This document shows, in pieces, positions 35,896-46,201 of a stretch of DNA of 64,000 bases. The stretch is taken from the NCBI GenBank assembly GCA_025765595.1, contig JAIVFH010000030.1:124001-188000 (forward strand), given 5' to 3'. The DNA is from Obelidium mucronatum. Taxonomy: Eukaryota; Chytridiomycota; Chytridiomycetes; Chytridiales; Chytriomycetaceae. The first letter of the stretch is position 1. Every line of letters starts with the position of its first letter. The notes under the pieces are model-generated. The model did no database searches, had not been told where the DNA came from, and saw only the letters and a program-made list of their open reading frames with translations. Both the position numbers and the translations under genes were made by a program.

Positions 35896-36924
35896 TTATT
35901 CGTCGTTGTTCAATGTGCCAACAGACTCTCTCCACGCTTGAATAATCATAAACTTTTCACCCGCAACCACACCAATATCATCATCATCCACTTCCATTTC
36001 CTCATCCAATTCCGCATCAGCTCCTCCAGCCATCTTCCAAATTAAGCAAGCCGTTTTGTGGAACTCAAGTGCTATTCGGTTTGGATAAATAGCGGGGTCA
36101 TTTTGAACAAAGTAGATTTGCATTTCGCCATTTCCATTGACCACATTTCTCCCATGAAATCGTTTTGCCTTTGTTCCTCTAATAGCTTTTACAATATCCA
36201 GGGCATCAACATAATCCTCATTATTTGGGTCATTAGTGAGATTGACGACTTTCGCAACCAGGGAGTCATTTTCGTCGACATCAATGTAGCGCCTCAACCC
36301 ATCAAATTCTCCATGACAAACTTTGCATAACAGGACACCATTTTGTACTTCGTAAACAGAATTGAGACTAGATCTTGCAAGCAGTTCGGCGATTATGAGT
36401 GCAATGGAGCTTTTTTGAGCGATGACATGGGCAGCATCAAGTTGAAGATTCCCCCAACAAAACAGACAGACTTTGTCTCTGGAGTGAAGTGCAGCCTTAA
36501 AGTCGGCATGTTCCAGTTTCTGTAAATCTGCTGCTGAAGAGCTACTAACAGAAGGAGGTGCTGATGAGCGAGGAGTGGAGGTTCTACTACTTCCGTTCCG
36601 TCGATGCTGTTTAAAAGGCCTGATATAGCGGTCATACAGAAGATTGAGATAGTCTGTTTCTTCATTCGAACCAGGTTGCGGAAACGAAGCGGACCAAAGT
36701 AGTGAGTAGACCTCATCGATGTATTCGTTGTGGTGGGTGAGGATGCCTTTCAAGAAACCGAACTTGTTTAGGTTCTTCCATCCTGACATTGCAGCTTTTA
36801 CTGGCTGTTCATTAACATCATCGATGTTGTAAAAGTCTTTTAAGCATCCGATTGCCATATCAAGTGTTATGGTTGGGGCAGTAGTGGAGACGGTTGGGTT
36901 TATGCTGTAATCCATGTGTTTCAT
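35896..36924 (-). CDS. HNH_2-like protein, intact paralogue
   Basis: A single-exon gene of 342 codons from the ATG at 36924 (MKHMDYSINPTVS). The frame is open further upstream, but that part is a zinc-finger remnant (RKHLDSAKCKNAEGGC) belonging to a different family. The protein has the family N-terminus (SGWKNLNKFGFLKGILT), a linker rich in serine, and the HNH_2-type core SRDKVCLFCW, LDAAHVIAQ, NGVLLCKVCHGEFDGL. The tail (NPNRIALEF-like YPNRIALEFHKTACLIWKM) matches the separated tail of the copy at 26290-27342. The core is nuclease-like; known relatives are often uncharacterised and the activity is inferred from the fold only. An acidic segment (EEMEVDDDD) lies near the C-terminus. Confidence 0.8.
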   Translation of the reverse strand: MKHMDYSINPTVSTTAPTITLDMAIGCLKDFYNIDDVNEQPVKAAMSGWKNLNKFGFLKGILTHHNEYIDEVYSLLWSASFPQPGSNEETDYLNLLYDRYIRPFKQHRRNGSSRTSTPRSSAPPSVSSSSAADLQKLEHADFKAALHSRDKVCLFCWGNLQLDAAHVIAQKSSIALIIAELLARSSLNSVYEVQNGVLLCKVCHGEFDGLRRYIDVDENDSLVAKVVNLTNDPNNEDYVDALDIVKAIRGTKAKRFHGRNVVNGNGEMQIYFVQNDPAIYPNRIALEFHKTACLIWKMAGGADAELDEEMEVDDDDIGVVAGEKFMIIQAWRESVGTLNNDE

Positions 36925-36929
36925 GCACA

Positions 36930-37020
36930 AAACACTTGCAACCACAAATCTACAACCCCCTTCCGCATTCTTACATTTCGCACTATCCAAATGCTTCCTC
37001 AACGTTTCTGTTTCGCGTGT
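36930..37020 (-). pseudogene. C2H2 zinc-finger gene fragment
   Basis: A short piece of the C-terminal finger region (RKHLDSAKCKNAEGGC) without the rest of the gene. It fuses in frame with the HNH_2-like gene but the joint is probably accidental. The following spacer resembles that at 34470-34555. Confidence 0.65.
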
Positions 37021-37080
37021 TAAGTTTCAAGCAAAAACTATTATTCTATTCCAAAAACTTACAAAAACATTCCCAATTTA

Positions 37081-37137
37081 CCTCTTTCGCAACCTTAATC
37101 AACGCTGCCACCTCCCCCTCACTCAACCCAAAACTTC

Positions 37138-37176
<39 letters not shown>

Positions 37177-37706
37177 ACATTCTTGCATTTCGCACTATCC
37201 ACCTCAACGCATCCGCTCTCGCATACCGTTTCCCACATGGTTGCTCCACGGTCCCAGGACACATCCAATCTGTTCCATGAACACTCAACACGTGTCGCTC
37301 CATTTCCTGTTTCCGTCGGAACCGCGCTGTACATACTGATTCTTCTTCAACTGGAGGTTGGTTATCTAATGGCGATGGGTAGAAGGACCGGTGCCGTTTC
37401 TGTTTCGCGTGGCCGTAGAAGGGGCACATGTATTTCCTGTCGGAATCTGCGGTGGCACCGCTCTCGGATGAAGCAGCAACGATTCCAGACTCCAGAGAGC
37501 TTTGGTGAATATGTAGCGGATGGTGGAAGAAGCGAGTGGTAAGGACTGGCGCTTCTACACCGGGCTTCGCGGTCATGAATCACTGAGATTCTAGTACCAC
37601 TACCACTGACGCCGCTGGGATAATAATTACTGTGAGTAGTATCAGCATTTCCGAATGACGACGACGACGGACGACCACGACAAGAACGAGATTGTAGCCT
37701 GTTCAT
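37081..37706 (-). pseudogene. C2H2 zinc-finger paralogue 3, broken, with a C35 tract
   Basis: The copy keeps CPFYGHAKQKRHRSF, TARFRRKQEMERHVLSVHG and WMCPGTVEQPCGKRYARAD but has lost about ten bases inside the RKHLDS helix and carries a run of about 35 C at 37139-37173 where paralogue 2 has a mixed ACCCACCC stretch. Further frame changes near 37480-37500 separate the upstream part. Much of the N-terminal half seen in paralogue 2 is absent. It cannot encode the family protein as it stands. Confidence 0.8.
37139..37173. repeat. Homopolymer C, about 35 bases
   Basis: Uninterrupted C run inside the broken zinc-finger copy. The true length is uncertain because such runs are hard to sequence. Confidence 0.85.
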
Positions 37707-38437
37707 TGTTTTGATGACGTGCTTTCCTTCTGTTTCCGAGGAAAACTCAACGACTCCGTATGTAAGAGCAGTCCCTGAAGCGACGAAGCGTTGCGAGAAA
37801 TTTGCGCACGATTTACGCTTTTATACTTTTTGAATATCTCTTGTTTTTGTTTCCGCTCGATTGATTAGCACAGCGGCAGACATTGGTAAAGAATGAAGTC
37901 TCAACAAACCATTAACTGAGTGTCATCCATATTCTCCTCGAGATTCCCAACATGAATAAAATATTCTTCTTGCTATTAGCCGATTGTTGCAAGCCGCTAC
38001 TGGTAGGATGCTGCTGGGTTGTTGGTGCTTGGTTCAAAATGGACGGGGCTTGGTCATTGGCAAACAACTCTGAGGCTAGCGTAAGATCAAAAACGGCGGT
38101 TGAATTTTGGAATGACTATTCCCCTCAGGTTTTCGAACTGATTCTTTGCGATCTCTCTTGACTGGAACAATGCAGCAATGAGTTGGTTCTCTGTTTCACG
38201 TTGGGTCTGGATCCAAATCAAACCCCTTACCGGCCGTAATGGTCCCTAATTGTATTCACTGTGGAATTGCGATCAATACTGGTCCTGCGATAGTGCACGT
38301 TATTCTAAAACTAATACAAAAAGTGCACTGACCACAACTCATACAAATATCTATCCGTCATCGAGCTCTCGTGACGCATCCAAAGTCTGTCGGAATTCTG
38401 CCTCGTTGATGGTTGTCCTTCTATTTTATTGCCAAAC
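37707..38437. other. No supported gene
   Basis: Sequence between the broken zinc-finger copy and the 3' end of the Fic gene. A 69-codon plus-strand frame at 37952-38161 has a hydrophobic start but no family resemblance or splice context, so I do not call it. Confidence 0.4.
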
Positions 38438-39295
38438 TTACAAATCAAGAGCAGTGCAGGCATTCAATGCGAACTTCTGCATATTTTCCAACAAAAGACG
38501 GGCCAAAGCAACCGGAGTAAAAGGCGTTGTCTTGCGGCTCTCGCGCAAACATTCCAACAAAGTCTCCCGTCCAGAACTAGTTCCTGCAATTAAAAAAAGC
38601 ACAATTGAATATTCACCAATTAAAGCTGACACCAGTAATCTAGCCACCCTGCCATTTCCATTGGAAAACGGATGAATATGCAGAAACCCTGTGAGAAAGG
38701 ACGCCACAACTTTGACTCGACCAATCAGACCATCCGCCACGGCAAGAGACTTGTTCGTTTCTGCAAAGAGCGATTCCATATGTTTCTGAATCAGGTGCGG
38801 AGCAAGATAAATATAGTCTTCCTGGCTTGGGCATGCGTATTTCGTTCTGTAACATCCAGCATTTGAGATGATGTCCTTTCCAATGATGGCATGCAGATTA
38901 ATCGCCAGCTGCGGGGTAAATGCTTGAGTTTGTTCCGGGAGGAAAATAGTGTTCGGGAAGAGAAAATTCACTGCTTCATTCAAGTTGCGCACTTTCTCTG
39001 CTGTTTTTGAAGTTGATGATGGGTTCAGCAGCTCCTCCACAAGTTCCATTGTCGCCCCCTTACGGTCATCCAAAATTCCTTCTCCCACTAGAGACTCAAG
39101 CAAATACTGCGAGCGGAAGAACTTGTCAAAGCCAAGGAGGTAATCGTTATGCAATTCTGAAACACCATGTTTGACTCTATCAGAAAGCTTCTCCATTTCA
39201 AGCACCAATGTTTCCACAGCTGGTTGAGTGACATAGTCTGGCGACCACCAGTTCCTGTCCGGCAGCTCGAAGTTGACATTGATATACTTGGTCAT
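38438..39295 (-). CDS. Fic-domain protein (putative AMP-transferase)
   Basis: A single-exon gene of 285 codons from the ATG at 39295 (MTKYINVNFELPDRNWW). Residues ~195-215 carry the Fic motif HIHPFSNGNGRVARLL, with the catalytic histidine and the complete HPFxxGNGRxxR pattern. Fic proteins with this motif usually transfer AMP or another nucleotide phosphate to hydroxyl side chains. Ahead of it come ETLVLEMEKLSDRVKHGVS and an FPEQTQ-like segment (FLPEQTQAFTPQLAINLH), then GCYRTKYACPSQEDYIYLAP, typical of the flap and core helices. I do not see a clear inhibitory (S/T)xxxE(G/N) helix. The C-terminus (ESRKTTPFTPVALARLLLENM) forms helices. Its substrate is unknown, and no signal peptide or membrane segment is visible. 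Confidence 0.87.
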   Translation of the reverse strand: MTKYINVNFELPDRNWWSPDYVTQPAVETLVLEMEKLSDRVKHGVSELHNDYLLGFDKFFRSQYLLESLVGEGILDDRKGATMELVEELLNPSSTSKTAEKVRNLNEAVNFLFPNTIFLPEQTQAFTPQLAINLHAIIGKDIISNAGCYRTKYACPSQEDYIYLAPHLIQKHMESLFAETNKSLAVADGLIGRVKVVASFLTGFLHIHPFSNGNGRVARLLVSALIGEYSIVLFLIAGTSSGRETLLECLRESRKTTPFTPVALARLLLENMQKFALNACTALDL

Positions 39296-39890
39296 TTGAA
39301 TCGGATTTGTGTATATTTTATTATTATCACTCACGTTTCGAATCGTGAGTCTCTACAATGTTTATCCCCACAGACGAAGTGTGGGTTTCCAGGCGTTTAT
39401 CTGGATGGACTGAAAAAAAATTTTCACTCTCTCACTCACTGCATCTGAATTGTGAGAAACCCTAATTGACGAAACAAAAACAGCAGTTCGCAATACCATC
39501 CCCTCCACCACGCTCCATCATCAACCATCAAAGCGGCATTGTACAGAGGTATCGTATCAATTCTATGGGCATGCATCAGCGATGGTAATTTATTGTATCT
39601 GTATCACATCTTTGTGTGCATCCCATCCCATCACACTTCACCTTCACAATGTGACTGGGACCAAACTCTGTGTAAGGCACAGACTTTATTCCATGCCACT
39701 TTGCCACTTTTCCATTCATTTTTCTTGCTATATACTGGCCTCTTGCATAGTGTTGTGTCGCTCCCAGGGCTGGCATTCAGAATGACGTATTGTTGCACCT
39801 GCACCTATGCGGCCCGCAAAATTGTGCAGAATTGCTGGTGACGTCAGCGTGGTGGCGATAACACGACTCGATGATTGATGTTTGGGGCTC
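39296..39890. other. No supported gene
   Basis: Upstream region of the Fic gene and following DNA. Short frames occur on both strands and none is convincing. A rather pyrimidine-rich segment at 39860-39898 ends in TTGCCACAG and may be an intron end for the next entry. Confidence 0.35.
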
Positions 39891-39898
39891 TTGCCACA

Positions 39899-40246
39899 GG
39901 AAGATTCGCAGACTGCCGAGATGTTTCGAATTGCAGGCGCGCCACACCATGCGCACGCCGGGGCGTACGAGCCGACGTTCGACGACATGCTGCGCCACTT
40001 TATGTTTGCGCAGTTTGCGCGAGAGTTCCACGGCTACGGGGGGGGGGGGGGGGGGGGGGGGGAAGAAGATGAGTACAGGAAGAGTATGAGGGGGAGTACG
40101 AGGATGAAGGGGAGAGTTGAACCATCACATTGTTCACTGGTTTCTGAGTGCGAAAGTAATGCTAAAGACCAAGTTTGCTGTTTGGGAAGCGGAGGCTGGA
40201 ATACAACGAAGAGGAACAAAATACAAATGCAATGCATACAGAAATA
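39899..40246 (+). CDS. Hypothetical GC-rich exon with a G25 run
   Basis: After a good acceptor (TTGCCACAG at about 39898) an open frame reads EDSQTAEMFRIAGAP, then EPTFDDMLRHFMFAQFAREF and a glycine run, ending at about 40247. The first 45 codons have the high GC and third-position bias seen in coding parts elsewhere in this window, which is why I list it. The glycine run is encoded by about 25 consecutive G (40038-40062), so the frame after it cannot be trusted. I do not recognise the family, and no partner exon upstream was found. Confidence 0.25.
40038..40062. repeat. Homopolymer G, about 25 bases
   Basis: Uninterrupted G run in the hypothetical exon. Confidence 0.85.
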
Positions 40247-40351
40247 AGCGTAATTTTACACTGTAAAGAATACTGCTCTTTATCCTGGACACAAAACAAA
40301 TCTGTCTGTGGGGCCTCGCAGCTTCATTCTGAGGAGGCCACACGTCCTCGA

Positions 40352-40392
40352 AATCTGATTGGCTCCCACCCTTGACGCAATCTGATTGGCTC
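40352..40392 (+). promoter_or_regulatory. Duplicated CCAAT-box-like element
   Basis: The 14-bp sequence aatctgattggctc occurs at 40352-40365 and 40379-40392. Its core ATTGG is an inverted CCAAT box, a site bound by the fungal HAP complex. It lies about 160-190 bp upstream of the possible gene starting near 40550. Confidence 0.45.
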
Positions 40393-40549
40393 ACCAACTG
40401 ATTTATCTTCTCCAACCCCAACTCCTTCAAAACCTCATCACATATATTTATAACATTTGCGAATTGAAATAAAATGATTCCGGCAATGGTTAAGAATTAA
40501 TGTTTGCGCTATCGTCTCAGATAAAACGAATCAACAACTCAACCACACT

Positions 40550-40922
40550 CATGCTATCTTACAATAACCTACAACAATCTCGACGCCAGGCTTTTCAAGT
40601 CTTCCTTGGACGCATTACGCTTGATTTCAATGGTATTGTCCCTCTATTTGCTTCTTCTTTCCTATGAATCCCATCTGCATGTGCATGATCATCTCCTTCT
40701 AACTCCAGCTCCTTATCAAGCTATACGAAAAACACCAGTGAATTTGGTCCTGTGACCGTCCGTCCGATTGCACTGTTGCCTGCTCAGTTTGATGAATTCC
40801 ACGTGGGATTACGGCGGCTTGTGCAACTAACTGTTGTGTTTGCCTGCTCCGCGTTTTTGGCCGCTACAACAGTTACCCACTTTCAAAGTGTACTGGTTAT
40901 GAGCCATGTCTGTGCTTCATAA
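40550..40922 (+). CDS. Possible short two-exon gene, unknown
   Basis: An ATG near 40550 opens MLSYNNLQQSRRQAFQVFLG, then RITLDFN, and meets a candidate donor (AATGGTATTG) near 40631. A CTCCAG acceptor near 40710 leads to a frame SLSSYTKNTSEFGPVTVRP, then IALLPAQFDEFHVGLRRLVQL, ending at a TAA near 40920. The two exons do not keep phase with the simplest splice, so the model is tentative. Duplicated CCAAT-type boxes upstream support a real transcript. I do not recognise a domain. Confidence 0.25.
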
Positions 40923-41353
40923 TGTATTTTCCTGATCTTATGGTGCTCAACAGTCAACAGGTAAGTTTTCAAAAAGGCACAGTGCATTAAACAGGCATAT
41001 TTGGCACATTTGAGACTTGGCTGCTTTTGCAGCGTTCAATTCAAATCCAAGTCGAGGCTGTCCAGCTTGCAATTGTCAGACCAGTATCGACAAGTGATTG
41101 TGATTGTGATGTTTTGTAAGGGAGCCGATATTGTGGGTTTATTTGATTTACGCTCTAATAAAAGGATAGAGGTGTGAGTGCCCCTACCAGTGAAACTTCA
41201 CTGGACCTTGCATTATTTTTTTTGTTATATTATTTATAATTATTATATAAATACAAAAAAAAAATTAATAAATATTACAAAATAACTATCGCTATTCTCG
41301 GCCTATTCTCCCATTTACATCAATTTTAGTCAATGGGGTTGCATTGTTTTTAT
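40923..41353. other. Intergenic, AT-rich
   Basis: No gene seen. The segment 41210-41290 is almost purely A and T and precedes the 3' end of LYS9. Confidence 0.5.
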
Positions 41354-43011
41354 TCAGGCAATAATTTCATCCACCATAAAAATTCCTTCCTTCTCCAAAG
41401 CTTCCAAGATAGGGTTGTTGATTTCCTTGTCCATTGGAGCAATAACACCGCGTCTAGATATCTTTCCGTCGAGAATCAATTGAGTGGCGATACCACAAGG
41501 AACGCCAACTGGACGAAAATAGAAAGATTAATTTCCGATAAAAAAGAAAAAAAACAACAGACCAGTTGTGGCCATGGCAGAGTCACCGTCTAGCGATAAA
41601 TACAAGGAGAGAAACATCAGCTTACAAATGAACGAATTTTTCTACTAAAGAAACCAAATACATACTTGGAACTCCAAACCAAAGTCCAGTGGATGTGCGG
41701 ATTTCCTTCAAGAACAAGAGCCGGATTGTTAAAATAACCCAAAACCAAAGTGACACCACAAACCTTCTTTCCGTTGGGAAATTCAACACCGAAACGGTGC
41801 TGCAGCATGACCATGTCGCGTTCACCTGGGGCGTACATCATCTTGTCTTCCAAAGTGGCACAAAGAGTGTCCAACATTGTTCCACGAAGGTGGACGTTCG
41901 TCTCAGAGAACATACCGAGCCACTTCATTCCAAAGATGATACGTTCACCATCTTCACCAGACAAGTTGGCAGCCTTTCTAACGGCAGCCTCCAAGTTGTC
42001 AACAGAAGTGAACTGAACACCAGCAGCTTGAGCCAACAAATCACGCCATTGAACAGGTGCTGCAGAAGCAGCCAACTGAGCAACTTCCTTGTCCTCAAGG
42101 AAGCCAAGCTTCACCAAAGCATTGATAAACTTGGGGAAACCAGTGTATCTCAAAGTACCGCGAATAACAGTCTTGGAGTCTGGAATGTGGTAACGCTCAT
42201 TGTAAGGAGTCGAGTCACGGTTTGGGTAACCCTCGAAAGCAAAAGCAGGGTAGATTGGAATGTTCTTGGCACTGTTCATCAACTCTGGTCCAGGAATATC
42301 AACAATCTTCCCATCGACAACACACTTGGCATTGTTTCTCAAGGCGAGCAGGACTCCGCGGGAGGACCACGAAAACTTGTATCCCAATGGGTTGTTGGAG
42401 CATTCTGGGGCTGGGAGTCCTCCACAGTAGGAAGTGAAGGAGGTGATTTTTCCGCCCAAAGCGTGAACTTCGTCAATGGTCTTGATGGCGTACAAGTGGT
42501 CAATTCCGGGGTCAACTCCAATTTCGTTCATGACTGTAATTCCAGCGTCTTTTGCAGATTGGTCCAATTCCAACATTGCTGGGGATATGTAGGAGGTGGT
42601 CACGACATGCTTCTTGTGCTTGACAGCAGCCTTGATGACACGAGCATGGTGGGTGTATGGAATCAAACTAATGCATTGATAGATAACAAGCAGCACAGTG
42701 TTATTACGCCATCTCAAAGTCCAACCAGTTTCTCACCTGATGACAATGTCGTGTTTCGCAACAGCGGCTTCCAACGCAGCATCATCGTTGACGTCAAGAG
42801 CAATGGCTGATGCATTCGGTCTTCCGGCAATCAAGTTGGTGACATTGGCAACACGTCTGGCGGCTACAAAGATAAACTGATAAGAACTCTTTTCAACCCA
42901 AGCAAAAGCAGCTCGCTTACCAACGGTAATCTTGTTCTCGGGACGCTTGAGGAGGTAGCTGAGACACGGGTCGGCAACGAATCCGCTTCCAAGAAGGAGA
43001 ATAGATGGCAT
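41354..43011 (-). CDS. Saccharopine dehydrogenase (glutamate-forming), lysine biosynthesis
   Basis: Five exons (42921-43011, 42737-42863, 41655-42667, 41563-41589, 41354-41508) give 470 codons with all phases consistent. The N-terminus MPSILLLGSGFVADPCLSYL is the Rossmann nucleotide-binding start (GSGFVA). NEIGVDPGIDHLYAIK, then SYCGGLPAPECSNNPLGYKF and FSWSSRGVLLALRN, are hallmarks of fungal saccharopine reductase. This enzyme makes saccharopine from aminoadipate semialdehyde, glutamate and NADPH in the alpha-aminoadipate route to lysine, which marks the organism as a fungus or close relative. The C-terminal DGDSAMATTVGVPCG segment is split across a 27-nt micro-exon. Length is close to the yeast enzyme. 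The gene looks fully intact. Confidence 0.95.
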
Positions 43012-43548
43012 TATTATCTTTGTTAAAAGAGAAAATCGGATTTCAAAAATCGGAACTTTGCGGAACCCAATCAAAACAGCATTAATATGATATCAATGTT
43101 ATAAGCCATCATTTTTAAGCTTGATGGCGGTCTTTTCAGGATAATTTCAATATCCGGTACACGCGATCAGTTATCGGATTGCTATTCAAGGCGAAAAGGC
43201 AGAAATTCTAGTGCGAAGCTGAATTCTCATAAAGGTAACTTGCAGATGCTGAGATGCCGGTGGAAGATGATTTTTCAGGTTTTAACTACAACGTATTTAA
43301 AGCATTTGCTGAATGCTGATGAAGTTCTTGTAATAGTCTGTAACCTTTTCTCAAGTTCCGTAATCTGGCACACACGCTTGCAAAACGACCTTCCCCATCG
43401 TTTACGCAGTCAATAAAGCCCTCTTCTTTTTTCCTAGAAAGGTCCTTCGAAAGGTTCTACAATAAATATTATCAACCACCCGTGGTTGTTAGACACTTTG
43501 TAAAAAATAAACGCCTTTTCTCATCAAAGAAGGGGGAAATTCGTTATT
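43012..43548. other. Intergenic
   Basis: Upstream region of LYS9 and downstream region of the glycosyltransferase gene. No gene, RNA or clear regulatory motif recognised. Confidence 0.5.
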
Positions 43549-45901
43549 TTATTCCTCCACAAGAGGGGCCCCACGCGACAGGTTCTTTGCTTCCAGCTCC
43601 GGCCAACTAGGCAACCAAGTCCGTTCCTGATGCCACAAGAAATCATAATTCTTTACCATTGAGATATTCCGATCCAAATCATCAGGTCGAAACATTGCTT
43701 GCCCATACAAAACAACATCGCCAACTTGAACCACAGCCTCCCATGACAAATTGGTACCAACATGGTTCATGTCATCACCTCCGCGAGTTTTCAAATAAGA
43801 ATAAGTGTAGGTTTCAAACCATTCATGGTGCAGTGTTTTGTAGGGTAACGACGCACGCATTTGTTTTTTTGATTTGGATGAAAAAAATGGTTGGATCACA
43901 GTTGTCCAGTATGATTGAAGGAATGAATGGCGTGGTGCAGCCATGATTGTGTGTTTGGCGATTCGTGGAGGGTTCACTGTTTGGTCCTGTTTTTGGGTCC
44001 ATTCAAAAAATTAATACCAAGGAGTTTGCAAAAACTCAGAAAAAAAGAGAGACGCAACTTGCATGCCAAGAACAAGCCCGATATTCTCTTTCCCAAGTCG
44101 CCAATCATTTATCGGCCTTAAACACTCTGTATCCAAATCAACAAACACTCCACCGACTTTCAGCAGCCACAGCAACTTGAACACTTCAATCCGTTGATGA
44201 AGTAGCCCCGTTTTGAAATACAGCTTCTTTTCCACATCACTGCATTTTGACTTCACAAAAGCGTCCATTTTCACGTCATCGTATAAAGTGTACGTGTATC
44301 CAGGGTTTTTTAGTCTCCAGCTCGATTGAATCTGCTGATAGAATGGACTCAGTTGCGAAATGTTGGTTGTATAGTGGACTTGGGCAATCTGTTTCGGGAT
44401 TTCGATTCGATTGTTGACTTGATTTCGCTCAATGCGTTCGATGAAATGCCGTGGTCTGAAGGCGGCAACAGTTTTCTGGTATAACCGTGCATCGCGGAGA
44501 GGAGCCAAATGATTGGGTATATAGAGTACTGAAGTGTCATTCACTGTTTTCCAGCCACCAGCAAGTTTGCCAGTACCATAGTGGATTGAGAAGGCTTTTG
44601 GGTTTTGTGCGTTTAATGGGCTTAGGAGAGTTTTTCCAAACACCATTACGTCATCTGGTTGGGTTTTAAAAGGTTATAACAACATAAGAGTCTGAATGGA
44701 CAATGGGAAAAAAGTATATATACCAAACATACGGAATCCATCCCACAAGAAGGAAACATCCTCAACAGTAGCCCCCTTTTCTGCCAAATACTCGTGAACA
44801 GTCGGTTTCCAGATCCCCGGACCCGTAATGTACAACAATTTCTGTGGATCTTTCAAATCATCATCTGAAGCCTTGTGGATTGTTGACACGACCCTGTGGA
44901 TTACTTTTGCGATTAATGGATGGTGTTGGGCTGATCCGATGGTCCATTGGTTGATGTTGTCTCTGTTTCCACGAGCATTCTATGTTGAAGCAAGAAGAAA
45001 AAACACATTAAACGCTGTATGTAATATATAATCGTTGCTGATAGTGTTACTGTTATCTAGACGAATCAACGCAGGAAATTGTGGCACCGTGTGTACCAAA
45101 GGAATCACATAGCATCTCGTCTTCGACAATTGAATACAAGACCCTCACCTCAACACCAGCAAAAAACCCAACCTCCTTGACTCCAAAAGTCCATTCATGA
45201 ATTGGCCTCAAACAGCTCGTATCCAAATCCGAATAAACACCACCAAATTTGTAGAGCATCAAATACCGAACTAAGTCACTTCTCATAACGACACGGGGCA
45301 GCCGAAAGTAAGCTTCAGTTACCCAATCTGAGAAGAAGCCTTGAACAAAACGATCTGAATCCTTGTCATTGAAAATGAGTTGCAGATGTGTTGGATTGAG
45401 AGTGTCCCACGATTTGAACCATGTTGGAATGTCAGTGGTTGTTGTTGAGGTGGCTGTGGTATCGGTGCGGGTGGTTGTCGTGGAATCATTCAACTTGTTG
45501 ATGATTTCAATGCGATTGTTTGTTTTCCAGGTTCTGAGAATAAAGTTCGGGATATTCGATGTGTAATAATGAGGAATCAGGGACGAGTTTTTTTCAATGG
45601 ATTCATAGTATGTAATGTATAGTGAATCTGAAATGGGTCTCAGCGACGTGTTTGGGGCTGCTGATTTCGAAGTATTCGAATTCATCGACGCAGCAGTCGT
45701 ATGCGCTGTTTTGAATACTGTGATCGTTTTCGTAACAGTTATTGTGATTTGATTGACTAGTGGCACTTCATCAGTTCCCTGTTGAGCATCTTCAAGTTGA
45801 CGTTGTGGCAGCGGATTGTGTGGCCAGTATGTGCTCAAACCGAGAGTTGTTAGGATTACAAGAAGCAATACGCGAAGTTTGGGTATTTTAACGCGTCTCA
45901 T
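43549..45901 (-). CDS. Membrane-anchored protein with two GT32 (OCH1-like) glycosyltransferase domains
   Basis: Four exons (45149-45901, 44724-44979, 44059-44654, 43549-43986) give 680 codons in phase. Residues ~8-27 (KLRVLLLVILTTLGLSTYW) form a signal anchor after a basic start, so the enzyme should be a type II Golgi membrane protein. The stem is Thr/Ser-rich. Domain 1 carries IPNFILRTWKTNNR and the DXD-type site FGGVYSDLDTSCLRP; domain 2 carries IPKQIAQVHYTTN and GGVFVDLDTECLRP. Each domain ends in a region with a GTG(K)LAGGW or TGPGIWKP feature that in this family follows the DXD core. GT32 enzymes transfer mannose or related sugars to glycoproteins or lipids. The third intron has a weak donor (GTTGCG) and ends at CCCAAAAACAG. 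Having both domains in one chain is unusual. Confidence 0.85.
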
Positions 45902-46201
45902 TATTTGATCCTATTTCTGACTATTTATTTGTTCCATATGCTCACCTAGCCATCATGGGCCCGATACCGACAACGACGCGCCGCCTTTCCCGAGCTTAGG
46001 CGATGAGAAAGCCACTGTAGTTGCGCAGTCTGGCCATCGCGATTCATTTCTCCAAAGCGAGGTGTTCAATCTGACCAACCGAGAGCAACAAGCGTCTGTT
46101 CGTTGTATGAACCTGCCATAGCTCACTGATGGAATGCAATCTACCGCCAAGCTTTGATGGTGATTGGTCTCTCAGGAATGGTGACTTGAAACGCAGCGAA
46201 A
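45902..46201. other. Intergenic between the GT32 gene and an ankyrin copy
   Basis: Shared upstream region of two divergently placed reading frames. A 65-codon minus-strand frame at 45953-46150 has no family resemblance. Confidence 0.4.

Noticed and set aside
34558..35935. N-terminal extension of zinc-finger paralogue 2 up to 35935
   Set aside because: The extra residues contain a lysine run from an A/T-rich leader and have no counterpart in paralogue 1; the ATG at 35752 fits better.
36925..37002. Zinc-finger-type N-terminal extension of the HNH_2-like gene
   Set aside because: The in-frame RKHLDSAK piece is a neighbouring gene fragment; the paralogue at 26290 begins at the position equivalent to the internal ATG.
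37952..38161. Small plus-strand frame with a hydrophobic start (possible secreted peptide)
   Set aside because: Too short, no conserved pattern, no supporting promoter or splice signal.
41689..42810. Plus-strand 373-codon frame
   Set aside because: Antisense shadow of LYS9, which has consistent exons and family motifs.
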